DNA of 64,000 nucleotides from JAKACA01 sp963735115 (GCA_963735115.1 CAVTJR010000003.1:1550001-1614000); one strand, 5' to 3'. Counted from the stretch's first letter, positions 18,285 through 27,813 are shown. The notes: generated from the sequence alone by a model not told the origin. A program made the numbers and translations.

Positions 18285-19832
18285 TTACGGCAGAGGCGCC
18301 ACCGGCTCAGCCGAGGTGAGCGGGCCGACCGACGTGAGAGGCGCTACTGGCTCCGACGCCGTGAGCGCCGCTTCCTTGCGGACGCTTGTCCTGGACAGGA
18401 TCCCGTAGGCAACTCCGCCGACGATCATCCCGACGAGCCAGCTGAAGTCCGCTCCATGCGTCCAGTTCGAAAGCGGACCGGTGTAGGAGGGCACATAGAA
18501 GGCGGCATCGATCCACATCATGGCAGCGAACATGCCGAGAGCCAGCGACGAGAGCGCCTTCCAGTTGAAGCCGCCGTCCCGCCAGTAGAGACCGCCACGC
18601 TTCTCAGCCAGCGAAAGGACGTCGTAGCGGCCGCGACGCAGCAGGTAGTCGACGATGAGGACGCCGAACCAGGGCCCCAGCCACACGACGATGTAGTCGA
18701 GGAAGCCCGACAGGTCCGCGTAGAAGTTGCCCTTGAAGATCACAAGGGCCGTCACCCCGCCGGAGATGACGGTGTCGATGAGCACGCAACCCCACCGCTT
18801 GAGGGGGATGCCGAGCGCCTGCAGGGTCACGCCGGAGGAGTACATGTCGATCGAGTTGATGGCGAACAGCTGCGGGATCGCCAGGATCAAGAAGGGCCAG
18901 AAGAACCAGCTGGCAAACGACGACGGGACGCCCGTAACGGCAGTGACACTCGGGCTGACGAGGTAGGCAGCCGCTCCGAGGAGCTCGAGCAGGATCGACG
19001 GAATCGCTCCTCCAAGCGTGGCGGCCCAGAAGGTCTTCATCTTGGCTGTGTCCCGCGGAAGGTACCGAGAGTAGTCAGCGGCGTTCTCGGTCCAGCCGAG
19101 CCCGCCGGCGGAGACGATGAGCACGAGCGCCGTCGTCCAGAGCCACCAGGTGGTGTGCTGGTGGAAGGTGCTCAGGTGGGCGTGCGGAATGACAAGGCAT
19201 GCCATGACGGCGAAGACGACGATGAACACGAAGGACAGGTAGCGCAGCACCTTGATGATGGTGGCGTGGCCGAGGAACGGAACGATGAACTGGATGGCCA
19301 CCGCGCCGATGATGATGGCGACCTTGGCGCCGGTGTCGACATGGGTTCCCTCCCGCAGGAACATGGCAATGACGACGAGCACGATGATGACGATGCCCTC
19401 GATCTCGAAGCCGACCTGGGTGATCCAGTTGAAGAGGGAAGGGGCACGGTTGCCGTTGCGACCAAAGGGAGCTCGGCTGACCATGAAGGCGGTCGTGCCG
19501 GTCTCCGGCCCGGGCAGGCTCGCCCAACCGAGGAAGGCATAGCCGAGGTTGCCCACGAGGATGGCCAGCACGGCCTGCCAGAACGACAGCCCGAAGGAGA
19601 CGATGAGTGCTCCGTAGACGAGGAACTCGACGTTCCAGATCGCCCCCGCCCACATCCAGAACAGCCCGGACGGCTTCATCTTGCGGTCCGAGTCGGGAAT
19701 CAACTCGATGCCACGTTGCTCCAGCTTGAAAGCTTCGTAGCTCTCCGACGTCGGGGGGGCATCGAGGTCAACGGCGCCACCTCGCGCGCCTCCGCCAAAG
19801 CCGCCGGTCACAGCGCCTGTCCCATCGGCCAT
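18285..19832 (-). CDS. NCS1 family nucleobase:cation symporter
   Basis: Membrane permease of the cytosine/uracil/allantoin/hydantoin transporter family, 515 residues with about twelve hydrophobic helices. The N-terminal signature includes IELIPDSDRKMKPSGLFW followed by WMWAGAIWNVEF and GWASLPGPETGTTAFMVSRAPFG. ATG 19832 is chosen because GGGAGGT lies eight bases upstream; the frame extends to 19901 without such a site. It probably imports a purine, pyrimidine, hydantoin or ureide feeding the enzymes at 4.8-15.2 kb. The exact substrate cannot be read from sequence. Confidence 0.88.
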   Translation of the reverse strand: MADGTGAVTGGFGGGARGGAVDLDAPPTSESYEAFKLEQRGIELIPDSDRKMKPSGLFWMWAGAIWNVEFLVYGALIVSFGLSFWQAVLAILVGNLGYAFLGWASLPGPETGTTAFMVSRAPFGRNGNRAPSLFNWITQVGFEIEGIVIIVLVVIAMFLREGTHVDTGAKVAIIIGAVAIQFIVPFLGHATIIKVLRYLSFVFIVVFAVMACLVIPHAHLSTFHQHTTWWLWTTALVLIVSAGGLGWTENAADYSRYLPRDTAKMKTFWAATLGGAIPSILLELLGAAAYLVSPSVTAVTGVPSSFASWFFWPFLILAIPQLFAINSIDMYSSGVTLQALGIPLKRWGCVLIDTVISGGVTALVIFKGNFYADLSGFLDYIVVWLGPWFGVLIVDYLLRRGRYDVLSLAEKRGGLYWRDGGFNWKALSSLALGMFAAMMWIDAAFYVPSYTGPLSNWTHGADFSWLVGMIVGGVAYGILSRTSVRKEAALTASEPVAPLTSVGPLTSAEPVAPLP

Positions 19833-20011
19833 CTTCGGACCTCCCTTGTGCCGGAAAGAGAAACCCGCAAGTTCCCCTCGGTGCGGCTCGTCCGTTAACA
19901 AACATGTTCCTTTCGAGGGCGGCTTCTCTAGGGTCTTTGTGCCCTACTTCGAGCAGGCAGAGGAGGCGGGGATCATCGATGCAGGATCGAAAGTCCCTCT
20001 AGAGTGACCAC

Positions 20012-20272
20012 GTGGTTGAAGCCATCGTCCTCGTGAATGCGGAGCCCGCCCACTTGGCGAGCCTCGGTCGCCAGCTCGCCGACGTGGCGGGAGTCTCGGC
20101 CGCCTTCTCGGTTGCGGGTGACGAGGATTTCGTCGCCGTAGTACGTGTCGTCAATCACGAGGAGTTGGCCGAGGTCGTCACGACGCGGATCGCCGTCCTC
20201 GAGGGCATCACGCGCCTTCGAACACTCATCGCCTTTCGTAGCTACGGCACCGAGGACGAGCGTTACTTCTAG
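20012..20272 (+). CDS. Stand-alone Lrp/AsnC ligand-binding (RAM) domain protein
   Basis: 86 residues matching only the C-terminal effector-binding half of Lrp/AsnC regulators (beta-alpha-beta fold with the GDEDFVAVVRV strand and LRTLIAFRSYG ending). No helix-turn-helix is present and none is encoded just upstream. GTG 20012 is the first start. Such stand-alone domains form oligomers that bind amino acids. It is encoded between the NCS1 permease (divergent) and a PLP decarboxylase, so sensing an amino acid of that pathway is plausible. Confidence 0.7.
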   Translation: MVEAIVLVNAEPAHLASLGRQLADVAGVSAAFSVAGDEDFVAVVRVVNHEELAEVVTTRIAVLEGITRLRTLIAFRSYGTEDERYF

Positions 20273-20366
20273 ACGCTCTCTCGCCTGAGCTCGGAGGCCG
20301 CCACGTTCGCCCGTCCAGGCGCTCGTGGCCCCGCAGCCGGCCGCTCGGGCGAGAGAAGATGAGGGG

Positions 20367-21752
20367 ATGAGCGATCTCCGCCACCTTCTGGCCGACGCCG
20401 CCAGACGCGCCGCCGAGTACCGGGAGAACGTGTCCGACTCGCCTGTCTTCCCCTCCGACCTGGGGATCGAGTCGTTGCGTGGCGCCCTTTCCCTCCTGCC
20501 GGACGGGCCGACACCGCCTCTCGAGGTGATCGCCCAGCTGGCCGGCCTCGTCGAGCCGGCTCTCGTCGCCAGCACAGGACCGCGCTACTTCGGGTTCGTA
20601 ACGGGCGGTTCGCTTGATGCAGCCACGGCGGCCGACGTGCTGACGACCGCATGGGACCAGAACGCCTACAACGCCGTCACCTCGCCTGCTGCCGCCGTAG
20701 TCGAGGAGGTTGCCGGCGGCTGGTTGAAGGGGCTGCTCGGCCTGCCGGCGGGAGCCGCCTTCGGCTTCGCTACGGGGGCACAGGGTGCCAACACGGTCTG
20801 CCTGGCCGCCGCCCGCCATGGCGTGCTCGCCGAGGCAGGCTGGGATGTCGAGCGCCACGGCCTGCTCGGAGGACCACGGCTGCGGGTGGTCGCCAACGGC
20901 GAGCGGCATGCCACGATCGACCGTGCGCTCAGGCTGCTCGGCCTCGGCGCCGAGCTGCTCGAGCCGGTGGAGACCGATTCCGACGGGGCCATCGACGTCG
21001 ACGACCTGAGACGGGTGCTCTTGCGGTCGCCGCCCGGCCCCACCATCGTCTGCCTGCAGGCCGGCAACGTCAACACGGGCGCCTTTGACGAGTTCACCTC
21101 AGCCGTGGCTGCCGCCCACGAGCACGGTGCCTGGGTTCATGTCGACGGCGCCTTCGGCCTCTGGGCGGGGTGCAACCCCGCGACGGCCCACCTCGTGGCC
21201 GGCGTCGAGGGCGCCGACTCCTGGGCGACCGACGGACACAAATGGCTCAACGTCCCCTACGACTGCGGCTACGCCTTCTGTGCCCACCCGGACAGCCAGG
21301 CTGCCGCCATGTCCTACACGGCCGCCTACCTCAACAGCCCGGCAGGCGGCAGCTTGCGGTCGCCGGGCGACTTCGTGCTCGAGTCCTCCCGTCGGGCGAG
21401 GGGTTTCGCCACCTGGGCCGCCCTCCGCCAGCTCGGCCGCGAGGGCCTCGCCCAGCTGGTGGAGCGGTGCTGCGCCCTCGCCCGGCGCTTCGCCGCCGGG
21501 CTCGGCACGTCCGAGGGAATCTCGGTCGTGAACGACGTCGTGCTCAACCAAGTCCTCGTGCGCTTTGGCGACGACGAGCGGACGGCTCGCGTCATCGAGA
21601 CCATCCAGCGCTCCGGCGAGTGCTGGATGGGTGCTACCTCGTGGCATGGCATGCGCCTCATGCGGATCTCGGTGTCGAGCTGGCGCACGACAGAGGCCGA
21701 CGTGGACCGCTCGGTCGCGAGCATCCTTGCGGCCTCGAGGGCGGCGAGCTGA
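20367..21752 (+). CDS. PLP-dependent group II amino acid decarboxylase
   Basis: 461 residues of the aromatic-amino-acid/glutamate decarboxylase family. The PLP lysine is in ATDGHKWLNVPYDCG, and HVDGAFGLWA carries the Asp that pairs with the pyridine nitrogen. GPRYFGFVTGG and GFATGAQGANTVCLAAAR form the substrate and phosphate regions. ATG 20367 follows a GA-rich ribosome site; the frame runs back to 20325. The substrate is not determined, and the enzyme could also be an aldehyde-forming or lyase relative. It lies directly after the small Lrp-like protein. Confidence 0.8.
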   Translation: MSDLRHLLADAARRAAEYRENVSDSPVFPSDLGIESLRGALSLLPDGPTPPLEVIAQLAGLVEPALVASTGPRYFGFVTGGSLDAATAADVLTTAWDQNAYNAVTSPAAAVVEEVAGGWLKGLLGLPAGAAFGFATGAQGANTVCLAAARHGVLAEAGWDVERHGLLGGPRLRVVANGERHATIDRALRLLGLGAELLEPVETDSDGAIDVDDLRRVLLRSPPGPTIVCLQAGNVNTGAFDEFTSAVAAAHEHGAWVHVDGAFGLWAGCNPATAHLVAGVEGADSWATDGHKWLNVPYDCGYAFCAHPDSQAAAMSYTAAYLNSPAGGSLRSPGDFVLESSRRARGFATWAALRQLGREGLAQLVERCCALARRFAAGLGTSEGISVVNDVVLNQVLVRFGDDERTARVIETIQRSGECWMGATSWHGMRLMRISVSSWRTTEADVDRSVASILAASRAAS

Positions 21753-21777
21753 GCGCGGCCCCGCGGCGGCGAGGTTG

Positions 21778-22821
21778 CTATGGGGCGGCGAGGCTGGGCT
21801 CGCGATTGACCTCGTCGACGAGGTCGATGAGCTGCGCCAGGGTGTCGAGGCGGTGGATGACGTCGCCCGCCAGCTTGGCTTGCAGCGTCGTGATGCCCGC
21901 CTGGCGGTAGAGGCGTAGGCGCTCGCTCACCGTCTCCGGGGGACCGAGCAGGTTGGTCTTGAAGCCGAGCTCGGTCGGCACTCGGTCGGCCGCCTCCTGG
22001 CGGCGGCCGGAAAGCCACAGCTCCTGCACGGCCTGCACGTCGTCGCCGAACCCCTGTCGGGCGAAGGCGGCGTTGTAGAAGTTCTTGCCCTTGGAGCCCA
22101 TCGCCCCGATCGTGAAGGCGTAACCCCGGGCGTGGCGCCCGGCCGCCTCCTCGACGTCCTCGGTGAGCTCCACCGCCACCGGGATGACGAGCTCTAGGTC
22201 GGCCAGCGTCCGACCGGCGCCGGCGGCACCCGAGGAGAGATGCTGGAGGAAGACGGAGGCATGCTCGGGGATGAAGGCGTTGCCGATCCAGCCGTCCGCC
22301 AGCTCGCCGGTCAGCTCCAGGTTCCGCGGTCCGAGGGCGGCCACGAAGATGGGCACCTCGACGGGGGCGATCATCGAGCGCAAGGCGCGGCCAGGACCAT
22401 CGGGCAAGGGCAGCTGGAAGACCTCGCCCACGTAGCTGAGGCGATCGCCGCGGGCGACGGTGCGGACGATGTCGATCGTCTCGCGGGTGGCCGCCAGGGG
22501 CGAACGAAAGCGGACGCCGTGCCAACCCTCCATGACCTGCGGCCCGCTCGTGCCGAGGCCGAGGAGGAAGCGCCCGCCCGAGAGCAGCTGCAGCGACATC
22601 GCCGACATGGCGAGGTTGGCCGGTGTTCGCGCACCGAGCTGAACGATCCCGCTGGCGAGAGCGATCGTCGTCGTCTGGCCGGCCAGATACGCCAACGGCG
22701 TCAGGGCGTCCTGCCCCCAGACCTCCGGCACCCACACGGAGGTGGCACCCAACCGCTCGGCCTCGACGACGAAGGCGGCATCATCGGCTGTTGAGACGAG
22801 GGCGCTGATCCCCACTTGCAT
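21778..22821 (-). CDS. LLM class flavin-dependent oxidoreductase (F420 type)
   Basis: 347-residue luciferase-like TIM barrel protein of the F420-using branch, judged by VWVPEVWGQDALTPLAYLAGQT near the N-terminus, LGLGTSGPQVMEGWHG and VPIFVAALGPRNLELTGELADGWIGN. ATG 22821 is supported by GGAGG nine bases upstream; TTG 22830 would be too close to that site. The redox substrate is unknown. It is monocistronic, convergent with the decarboxylase gene. Confidence 0.83.
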   Translation of the reverse strand: MQVGISALVSTADDAAFVVEAERLGATSVWVPEVWGQDALTPLAYLAGQTTTIALASGIVQLGARTPANLAMSAMSLQLLSGGRFLLGLGTSGPQVMEGWHGVRFRSPLAATRETIDIVRTVARGDRLSYVGEVFQLPLPDGPGRALRSMIAPVEVPIFVAALGPRNLELTGELADGWIGNAFIPEHASVFLQHLSSGAAGAGRTLADLELVIPVAVELTEDVEEAAGRHARGYAFTIGAMGSKGKNFYNAAFARQGFGDDVQAVQELWLSGRRQEAADRVPTELGFKTNLLGPPETVSERLRLYRQAGITTLQAKLAGDVIHRLDTLAQLIDLVDEVNREPSLAAP

Positions 22822-22981
22822 GCTGAGCAACCTCCGGCGAGACGCGGCGGACGCTCGGCCGGCTCCGGTTCGCCGCGCCAGTGAACTCGCACCTCACTAC
22901 GCTGTCAAGGGCCAGCCTCGGTGCCGTCAAGGGCCAGCGCCTCGGCGCGGAAACAGAGCCAGCCTGGGTGAGAAGGGTGAC

Positions 22982-23488
22982 GTGGAGCCTCCCGAACTGC
23001 GTTACAGCGACGGCCCAACGGTCGAGGTTGTTCTCGTGATCGCCGCGCCCCTTGACGTCGTGTGGACCTGTGTGTCCGACATTCAGCTGCCGGCCCGCTT
23101 CAGCACCGAGCTCCTCGGCGCCGAGTGGCTCGACGGCGCCACCGGAGCGCACGTGGGCGCCCGGTTCGTCGGCCACAACCGCCACCCGGCTATCGGTGAC
23201 TGGGACACGACGTCGACGATCTACGCCTGCGAACCGGGACACGTGCTCGGCTGGGCGGTCGGCGACATCGAGGCTCCCTCGGCTCGCTGGTGCTTCACGC
23301 TCGCACCGGAGGGCGCGGGCACGAGGCTCACCCAGTGGATGCAGATGGGGCCTGCTCGAAGTGGCATCAACCTCGCCATTGACACCATGCCCGACAAGGA
23401 GTCCAAGATCCTGCGTCGTCGGCTCGCCGAGCACCGCGCCAACATGGAACGCACGCTTGTCGGCATCAAGGAGACGGCGGAGGCCTGA
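22982..23488 (+). CDS. SRPBCC (START-like) family protein
   Basis: 168 residues from GTG 22982, with AGAAGGG a few bases upstream. The pattern of an initial strand VEVVLVIAAPLDVVWTCVSD, repeated beta strands with LGAEWLDG and GHVLGWAVGD, and a long C-terminal helix starting near ESKILRRRLAEHR fits the polyketide-cyclase/START fold. Such proteins bind hydrophobic ligands. The open frame continues upstream to 22742 but that part overlaps the opposite-strand LLM gene and has a shadow composition. Confidence 0.7.
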   Translation: MEPPELRYSDGPTVEVVLVIAAPLDVVWTCVSDIQLPARFSTELLGAEWLDGATGAHVGARFVGHNRHPAIGDWDTTSTIYACEPGHVLGWAVGDIEAPSARWCFTLAPEGAGTRLTQWMQMGPARSGINLAIDTMPDKESKILRRRLAEHRANMERTLVGIKETAEA

Positions 23489-23503
23489 GAACCCCCCGCC
23501 CGG

Positions 23504-25048
23504 TCACGCTCGCCGTGAGCCCTCGATCGCATCGCTCACGTCGCCGCCAGCCGATGGCCCTCGTCTCTGCCGAGCAGACGGGAGGCCGCCGCTCGTGACC
23601 TCGGCCGTCCGTTCAGCCGTCCTGAGCGCCCATGGCGTCGTCGTCACGATGCCGAGCGAGAGGACGAGGGCGCCGCAACCGGTCATCAGCCACCAGCCGT
23701 CATGGGTGGCAGACGGGAAGCGTTCCACGAACCGACCACCCGCCAGGCCGGCCACGGCGGTTGCCCCGACGATGGCGACGCCGAGAGTCTGGCCGATCTG
23801 GCGGCTCGTGGAGGCGATGGCGCTCGCCACGCCCGCTTGGCTGGCAGGCATGCCGGAAACGGCCGCCACCGTGATGGGGGCGTTCACGACTCCGAAGCCG
23901 ACGCCGACGATGACGTAGGCAACGAACAGGCGCGTGAAGGACGTCGTGGCGGACAGGTTCGTAAGCAGGAGACCGCCGATACCGAGCCCGGCGCCGCCGA
24001 GCAGCAGCGACGGACGGGCACCTACCCGCCCGACCAGACGGCCCGAGATGGGAGACATCAGCACCGTCACTCCCGCCATCGGCATCGTGTCAAGGCCGGC
24101 CCGAAGGGCCGAGAGACCTCGAACCTCCTGCAGGTACAACGTGTTCAGGAACAAGAAGCCCGCCAAGCACACGAAGGAGGCGACGGCGATCACGGTCGCT
24201 CCGGAGAAGGGGGCGCTCTTGAAGAACCGCATGTCGATAAGCGGCTCTCTTCTCCTGCGCTCGTAGGCGACGAGCGTCCCGAGGCTCACGGCGGCGACGA
24301 CGAAGAGACCGAGAATGAGCGGGGACTCCCAGCCACGCCGCGGACCCTCGATGATTCCGTACGTGAGAGAGAACAGCGTCACGATCACGAGCAACTCGCC
24401 GAGGGGATCGAGCCGGCGGGCGGTCGGCGCCCTGGACTCCGACACGAAGGCACCGGTCAGCACGATGGCGGCAATCCCGATGGGGATGTTGACCCAGAAG
24501 ATGGACCGCCACCCGACTGCTGCGACGAGGACGCCGCCCGTCACTGGCCCGAGCGCCATGCTGACGCCGACGACCGCTCCCCAGATGCCGATGGCCTGGG
24601 CCCGCTCTCGGGGGTCCTCGAAGGTGTTGCGGATGATCGACATGGCCACCGGGTTGAGCATCGACCCGCCGACGGCCTGCAGCATCCTGAAGAGCACGAG
24701 CGACGTCAGGTTGGGCGCCAGGCTGCAGGCGAGCGAGCCCAGTGTGAACAGGATCAGGCCGAGCTGGAAGACCCTCCGGCGACCAAAGCGATCCGCCATC
24801 GATCCTGAGAGCATGAGGAGACTCGCCAGCACGAGGGTGTAGGCGTCCACGATCCACTGCAAGCCGGACACCGAGGCGTGGAGCTGCTTCGATATCGAGG
24901 GCAGCGCCACATTCACGATGGTGTTGTCGAGCCCGACAATGAACAGGCTCATGCAGCAGATGAACAGGACTCCGATGCGCCGCCGCCGGGAGGCAACCAC
25001 CGCGATCCCGCTCGATGGAACCTCGCCCACCCGACAACCGTACGGCAA
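23504..25048 (-). CDS. MFS transporter, DHA2 (14-TMS) drug efflux type
   Basis: Proton-driven exporter of the EmrB/QacA class, 514 residues with about fourteen hydrophobic helices. Motifs are DNTIVNVALPSI in helix 1, GSMADRFGRRRVFQ (loop 2-3 motif A), LFRMLQAVGGSMLNPVAM (motif B) and GPVTGGVLV (motif C, antiporter type). The start is uncertain: TTG 25048, GTG 25030 and GTG near 24997 are all possible. It lies 41 bases after the Rieske oxygenase gene on the same strand, so the pair is probably co-transcribed. Confidence 0.88.
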   Translation of the reverse strand: MPYGCRVGEVPSSGIAVVASRRRRIGVLFICCMSLFIVGLDNTIVNVALPSISKQLHASVSGLQWIVDAYTLVLASLLMLSGSMADRFGRRRVFQLGLILFTLGSLACSLAPNLTSLVLFRMLQAVGGSMLNPVAMSIIRNTFEDPRERAQAIGIWGAVVGVSMALGPVTGGVLVAAVGWRSIFWVNIPIGIAAIVLTGAFVSESRAPTARRLDPLGELLVIVTLFSLTYGIIEGPRRGWESPLILGLFVVAAVSLGTLVAYERRRREPLIDMRFFKSAPFSGATVIAVASFVCLAGFLFLNTLYLQEVRGLSALRAGLDTMPMAGVTVLMSPISGRLVGRVGARPSLLLGGAGLGIGGLLLTNLSATTSFTRLFVAYVIVGVGFGVVNAPITVAAVSGMPASQAGVASAIASTSRQIGQTLGVAIVGATAVAGLAGGRFVERFPSATHDGWWLMTGCGALVLSLGIVTTTPWALRTAERTAEVTSGGLPSARQRRGPSAGGDVSDAIEGSRRA

Positions 25049-25089
25049 TGCAACGGACCTGGCTGCGAGGTGACCGACTCGAACGCAGC

Positions 25090-26148
25090 TCAGGTGCTTG
25101 TGGACCTCGGTCCGATGGCGGATCCACCCGCGATGGTCACGAGCTCAGTGAGCACGCGCCGGAGCTCCATCGTGTTGCGGTCGGCCCGCGTGTGCACCTC
25201 CGTGCGGAGGTTGAGGGGCAGCGACAGCTCGTCATAGCGCGTCTGCACGGCGAGGTCCTCGTTGAGGACCTCCTGCTCGAAGGCGATGGCACCCGCCTTG
25301 GCGTCGAGATCACCACCAAGATCGTCGCGCCAGAGCGTCGTGTAGAGCCTGCAGCGCTCTTCGCTCAACGGCTGGATGAAGAAGCCGATCACGTTGCGGC
25401 CGCGAGCCTCCAGGAACTCGAGCCGAAGCGAGAGGAAGAACGGCACCTGGTACCGGTAGGTCATGCGACGGGTCTGGACGAGTGGGCGGATGCCCTCTGC
25501 CACCCCCGGATCCTCCCGGTTGGCGAAGGGATGCTCGTAGACGACGCGAAAGCCCCAGCCGTCGCGTTCGACGTCATAGGGAGCCAACGTCCTCGACTCG
25601 TCCGTGCCGAAGGTACCGGCGTGGACGAACGGGAAGTGGGCAAAGTCGAGGAAGTTGTCCGCCATGAGCCCGGCGCTTGCTCGAGCCTCGGTAGGAGGCA
25701 GCTCGAGCATCTCGAAACCGCCCTCCTCGGCCTCCGGGATCGAAGGCAACTCGACGATGGGAGTCTCAGGAGCGAGAAAGACCATCCCAAAACGTTCAGC
25801 TACGCCGGCTGGGGCCTCTAGGCGGGCGTTCGGCGGGAGGGCGGCCCCGGGTCCGAGCGCCGGAATCTCGACGCATCGGCCCGAGACGTCGTAACACCAG
25901 CCGTGGTAGGCGCAGCGCAGGACGTCGTCCTCGCGACTGCCGAGGGAGAGAGGAGCGAGCCGGTGGGGGCAGCGATCGAGGAAGACAACGGGTTTGTCGC
26001 CCGACCGGAAGGCCACGTACGGCTCTCCGAGCAGCTCCAGCCTCAGCGGCTGCTCGCCGATCTCGGCCGAGCGGGCTACCGGATGCCAACATCGCCGCAG
26101 CGCGGGATGGGTGTTGTTCAATCGCTCGACGTCATCGGATGGCCGCAC
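25090..26148 (-). CDS. Rieske non-heme iron ring-hydroxylating oxygenase, alpha-type
   Basis: About 352 residues. The N-terminal Rieske domain has the CPHR and CAYHGW pairs that bind the 2Fe-2S cluster. The C-terminal catalytic domain has DNFLDFAHFPFVHAGTFG with the Asp and His spacing of the mononuclear iron site. GTG 26148 is favoured by GAGGGA a few bases upstream; GTG 26160 is the alternative. It resembles vanillate/phenoxybenzoate-type oxygenases. No ferredoxin or reductase is adjacent, so electrons must come from elsewhere. It is followed by an MFS exporter. Confidence 0.87.
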   Translation of the reverse strand: MRPSDDVERLNNTHPALRRCWHPVARSAEIGEQPLRLELLGEPYVAFRSGDKPVVFLDRCPHRLAPLSLGSREDDVLRCAYHGWCYDVSGRCVEIPALGPGAALPPNARLEAPAGVAERFGMVFLAPETPIVELPSIPEAEEGGFEMLELPPTEARASAGLMADNFLDFAHFPFVHAGTFGTDESRTLAPYDVERDGWGFRVVYEHPFANREDPGVAEGIRPLVQTRRMTYRYQVPFFLSLRLEFLEARGRNVIGFFIQPLSEERCRLYTTLWRDDLGGDLDAKAGAIAFEQEVLNEDLAVQTRYDELSLPLNLRTEVHTRADRNTMELRRVLTELVTIAGGSAIGPRSTST

Positions 26149-26355
26149 GGGGTCCCTCACCTTCGTCAGCAGGGCCGGGCGGGCTCAGGCTAGGCGAAGG
26201 CACCATGGGCGGTTACGGGTGTGGCACCGAGTTCGCCCTGGAGCCGCCTCGCGTGCCGGTTGTTGACCTTCGGCCCTATTCGCCTCCGCCCATCGAGCCG
26301 ACACTGTCAGCAGAGGCTTCGCGAGGCGCAGCCCGAAGCAGGAGGGACGAGCCAC

Positions 26356-26586
26356 ATGACCGACGTGATGATGCCTGAGGGGATGGTGCACGCCGAGCGC
26401 GCCGAGGTGCACGAGAAGCAACCGGCGGTGTACGCGGCCGGGCGCATCTGCGACGAGCCGTTGTGTGGAACAAGGCTGTCCATCTACAACCGTTCGACGA
26501 CCTGCGCGCTTCATGCCCACGTCTCCTATGCCAGCAGCGGCCACCGCGTGCATCGCGGCCGTCGCAGGGCTGCCTCGGCGGCCTAG
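26356..26586 (+). CDS. Small Cys/His protein, hypothetical
   Basis: 76 residues from ATG 26356, with AGGAGG about nine bases upstream. The central ICDEPLCGTRLSIYN stretch followed by CALHAH gives a CxxxxC...CxxH arrangement suggestive of a small zinc knuckle. I recall similar short proteins in actinobacteria, with no known function. The C-terminus is Arg/Ala-rich. The longer frame back to 26221 lacks a ribosome site. Confidence 0.6.
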   Translation: MTDVMMPEGMVHAERAEVHEKQPAVYAAGRICDEPLCGTRLSIYNRSTTCALHAHVSYASSGHRVHRGRRRAASAA

Positions 26587-26640
26587 CCCCAACGCGGACA
26601 CGCTGAGCGAATTCTCAGGTTCAGGTGCGATACTGGAGCC

Positions 26641-27813
26641 ATGGCGGATACAAAGACATGGACGATCAGGACGGGTGTCGGCCTCGTGCTGGTGTGCGGG
26701 CTCGCAGCCGGTGGCTACGGCATCGTGCACGCAGCCTCCGGCTCGCATGACGGCGCCCTCGCAGGCACTGACACGGCATCCCGCTCAGCAGCGAAACCCT
26801 CTGGTTCGAGCTCGCCCCCGAGCTCGTGGCCGAATGGCGGGTTCCGGCGAGGCGGTGCGGGCTTCGGGCCTGGCGCCTTCGGACGGGTCGGCGCCGGCTT
26901 CGGGCCTGGCAGCTTCGGGCTAGGTGGCGCCTCGGGCACGGTCGCAACGGTCGCAACCCGGTCGTTCACCGTGAAGACCCAGCAGGGAAGCACCCTCACT
27001 GTCGACACAACAGCCTCCACCACGTACTACGAGGCCGTCTCGAAGGTCGGAGCATCTGCCCTCAAGGCCGGCGAGCGGGTCGCCATCTCGTTCACGCGAC
27101 CGGCGTCGTCAGCCGCAGGATCGAGCTCAGCTGGCACCGCCAAATCTGTGACACCCGTGGCCGCCACCGTCAACATCATCCTGCCCACGCTGCAGGGCGA
27201 GGTGGTCTCGAACTCCGGCGGGACGATCGTCATCGAGGACGCCCAGGGTTTCCAGCGCACGGTCGACACGTCGGGCTCGACGACGTATACGGAAGCCGGC
27301 GCCACCGTCCCGACATCGGCGGTGACCAACGGCCTCGACATCATCGCCTTCGGCACCATCGCCTCTGACCACACCGACCTCGACGCCACGACCGTCGAGG
27401 TGATCGGGCCGGTCGCCGCAGGCAAGGTGACGAAGATCTCGGGCACGACGATCACCGTCTCGTCGCCATGGGGCGGCGGGGGTTCCACAACGATCGCCAC
27501 GACGCCGTCGACGATCTTCCGGAAGGGTGGGAAGGCATCGTCACTCGCCCGCCTCAAGGTCGGGGACATCGTGACGGCGATCGGCACCCGTGAGAGCGGC
27601 GGCACCTTTGCCGCCACAGCCGTCAGCTTCGGCTCGCTCGCCAGCACGCCGAGGAACGCCGGGGGGCTCGGGCTCGGCGGCGGCTTCTTCGGCGGCGTCG
27701 GGTCTCGGCCGAGCTTTGGAGGCTCTGGTGCCCCCGGTCCAGTGCCCGCTGCCGCCGGCGGCGGTCTTGACGGAGCGAGCGGCTTCGGCTCCTCGAGCCT
27801 GCTCACGTACTGA
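26641..27813 (+). CDS. Membrane-anchored or secreted protein with DUF5666-like repeats
   Basis: 390 residues. An N-terminal hydrophobic segment (residues about 10-32) acts as signal or anchor. A Ser/Pro then Gly/Phe-rich linker with GAGFGPG repeats follows (about 60-95). Then come three beta-rich repeats of roughly 75 residues, each with a 'GTVxxxxxxxFTVxTxxGxTxTVxT' type beginning, resembling DUF5666. The C-terminal 60 residues are again Gly-rich. ATG 26641 is the only sensible start. Function is unknown; a cell-envelope role is likely. Confidence 0.65.
   Translation: MADTKTWTIRTGVGLVLVCGLAAGGYGIVHAASGSHDGALAGTDTASRSAAKPSGSSSPPSSWPNGGFRRGGAGFGPGAFGRVGAGFGPGSFGLGGASGTVATVATRSFTVKTQQGSTLTVDTTASTTYYEAVSKVGASALKAGERVAISFTRPASSAAGSSSAGTAKSVTPVAATVNIILPTLQGEVVSNSGGTIVIEDAQGFQRTVDTSGSTTYTEAGATVPTSAVTNGLDIIAFGTIASDHTDLDATTVEVIGPVAAGKVTKISGTTITVSSPWGGGGSTTIATTPSTIFRKGGKASSLARLKVGDIVTAIGTRESGGTFAATAVSFGSLASTPRNAGGLGLGGGFFGGVGSRPSFGGSGAPGPVPAAAGGGLDGASGFGSSSLLTY

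Noticed and set aside
17799..19898. 699-codon plus frame over the NCS1 permease
   Set aside because: Hydrophilic His/Asp-rich shadow of a membrane protein gene on the other strand.
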